Translations under genes and position numbers: made by a program
Part shown: positions 63,159 through 64,000 of the stretch, in pieces
How the letters are laid out: every line of letters starts with the position of its first letter
Numbering within the stretch: the stretch's first letter is position 1
The notes under the pieces: model-generated
The model's input: only the letters and a program-made list of their open reading frames with translations
Told to the model about the DNA's origin: nothing
Database searches by the model: none
Assembly (NCBI GenBank): GCA_026391005.1
Contig: JAPLEV010000051.1
Coordinates: 144,608-208,607, forward strand
Direction: 5' to 3'
Length of the DNA stretch: 64,000 nucleotides
DNA from: Flavobacteriia bacterium
GTDB taxonomy: Bacteria > Bacteroidota > Bacteroidia > Flavobacteriales_D > Crocinitomicaceae

Positions 63159-63180
63159 CCTGACATGCTTCGCAGTCAGG
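63159..63180 (-). other. Hairpin immediately downstream of the variable repeat
   Basis: CCTGAC (63159-63164) pairs with GTCAGG (63175-63180), and TGC with GCA inside, with one bulged A and a TTC loop. It starts two bases past the target gene's stop codon. DGR target genes often have a hairpin or cruciform just after the variable repeat that promotes retrohoming. Confidence 0.75.
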
Positions 63181-63181
63181 A

Positions 63182-64000
63182 TCAATCCTTCAAGCAACGG
63201 ACAGTCAAGCCGACCGCTCGGTTGGCGTCGTTCATGCCGGCATCACTGCTGGTGAAGTACAAGGTGCGCGAGTCCGCCCCACTAACCGTGCTACCCCAAT
63301 AGCCGCCGTTTGTGCCGACATTGACGAGCGACCCATTGCTGCCGCCACGGTAGCCCGCCAAAGTCCATTTGAGCGGGGAGGCAAATGCGCCAGTGCCGTT
63401 GTTACTACTCCAGCTCAAGCGCTCATTGTTGATTTCTGTTTCGGTAGGTAGGCGATACCCGAGCGGACACGGGTTATTCACCCCATTTACGCCTTGCCAA
63501 AGGTTGGTGTTTTGTGGGCTTCGCCAGTCATAATTTCCAGAATTAAAAGTTATAAAGTTACCGTGGGCCGGTTGGTCGGTGCTGCTTAAGGTAGCTGTAG
63601 TTGGTGAAGTACGGCATTGGTGGCCATCGGCTCGTCGGCCCCATTGGTATAAATCGCCGTAAGCGTTTTGGTCGGTGCTAGAGGTAGCCACTTGGCTCGC
63701 CCCCAGGTTACGGTCCATCCAGGTAAGACCCGTGGTGGGGTTGGTAACGTCCACAATGGCGGTGGCTCCTGCTGCACAGAATACGCTGTTGGCGGGGTAT
63801 TGGGGTTGGGCAGCTGCTACACTTACCGTAAAGGAGCACGATTGTCCACCTACCGTAATAGCAAAGCTCGCCGTTCCTGCACTTGCAGGGGTGCCCGTTA
63901 TCGTATAAGTAATGTTGCCGTTGCCGTTGGTCAAGGTGCCTGCCGCTAACGCAGCTGTAAGGCCTGTTACGCCCGTAGAGGCAACGTTTTGAGCACTGTA
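63182..64000 (-). CDS. DGR target protein with FISUMP domain, 5' end beyond the window
   Basis: At least 273 codons, open to the window edge with no start seen. The N-terminal part visible is an Ig-like repeat (TITGTPASAGTASFAITVGG). The rest is a FISUMP (Fib_succ_major, C-type-lectin-like) domain with GLTWMDRNLGASQVATSSTD, YQWGRRADGHQ and GYRLPTETEINNE. The last 59 residues are the variable repeat. A surface ligand-binding or adhesion role is inferred. GC is much higher than in the neighbouring RT gene, which partly reflects A replacement in the VR. Confidence 0.9.
   Translation of the reverse strand, partial: YSAQNVASTGVTGLTAALAAGTLTNGNGNITYTITGTPASAGTASFAITVGGQSCSFTVSVAAAQPQYPANSVFCAAGATAIVDVTNPTTGLTWMDRNLGASQVATSSTDQNAYGDLYQWGRRADGHQCRTSPTTATLSSTDQPAHGNFITFNSGNYDWRSPQNTNLWQGVNGVNNPCPLGYRLPTETEINNERLSWSSNNGTGAFASPLKWTLAGYRGGSNGSLVNVGTNGGYWGSTVSGADSRTLYFTSSDAGMNDANRAVGLTVRCLKD
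63184..63362 (-). repeat. DGR variable repeat (VR)
   Basis: 179-bp C-terminal segment of the target gene. It differs from the TR at 27 positions, every one at a TR adenine, giving 15 amino-acid changes (mostly Asn to Gly, Thr, Tyr, Asp, Ala or Val) and five silent changes. The coding-strand 3' end of 22 bases is unmutated, as expected for the initiation-of-mutagenic-homing region, which is followed by the hairpin at 63159-63180. Confidence 0.97.

Noticed and set aside
63668..63949. Plus-strand ORFs opposite the DGR target gene
   Set aside because: They are GC-rich shadows of the FISUMP coding sequence, which has clear family motifs on the minus strand.

Overview
The window reads as a low-GC chromosome segment of a Bacteroidota bacterium, probably Flavobacteriales (my inference). 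Support comes from the fused lpxC-fabZ gene, type IX secretion C-terminal sorting domains, a PorE-like TPR/propeller/OmpA protein, the small DUF4295 ribosome-linked gene after rpmB-rpmG, and many promoters with the Bacteroidota -7 box TAnnTTTG in place of an E. coli -10. Start sites usually lack Shine-Dalgarno sequences and are A-rich.

Layout. 1-4.5 kb: 3' part of lepB, a WbqC-like gene, a beta-propeller protein, an outer-membrane barrel and aroK. 4.6-9.8 kb: tRNA-Lys(TTT), a second copy of its 3' end, then a minus-strand accessory operon: Mrr-like nuclease/SF2 helicase with integrase-type repeats, an uncharted 51-aa ORF, and a zinc-ribbon protein with a central PD-(D/E)xK-like nuclease. 10-32 kb: housekeeping and envelope genes (TonB-like, rimO, TlyA-like, CotH, GH3, rimM-rpsP, TonB receptor, queE, PorE-like, UbiA-like, maf, OmpA, hemE, ung, acyltransferase, ddl). 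32-44 kb: dacB, a polysaccharide export/assembly cluster (glycosyltransferase, Wza-like, Wzc-like kinase, rfbC, WecA-like), a lytic transglycosylase, uvrA and trxA. 44.8-52.5 kb: lipid A genes lpxD-lpxC/fabZ-lpxA with rlmD and cinA, then rpmB-rpmG-DUF4295 and ftsY. 52.6-57.9 kb: a large secreted T9SS protein and a thioredoxin-like protein. 58-60.5 kb: a DUF4143 AAA ATPase flanked by two palindromic repeats, and a HEPN/MNT toxin-antitoxin pair.

60.6-64 kb holds the most striking system, a complete-looking diversity-generating retroelement (DGR) on the minus strand. In transcription order it has a FISUMP-domain target gene with a C-terminal variable repeat (5' end beyond the window), a hairpin just after its stop, a small MutS-like gene, a DGR-type reverse transcriptase, an Avd-like gene, the template repeat and an intrinsic terminator. 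The template and variable repeats align without gaps over 179 bp. All 27 mismatches fall at template-strand adenines, which is the hallmark of DGR mutagenic retrohoming.

Two candidates deserve follow-up: the DGR with its MutS-like accessory protein, and the three-gene nuclease-helicase operon beside tRNA-Lys, which looks like an uncharacterised defence system.
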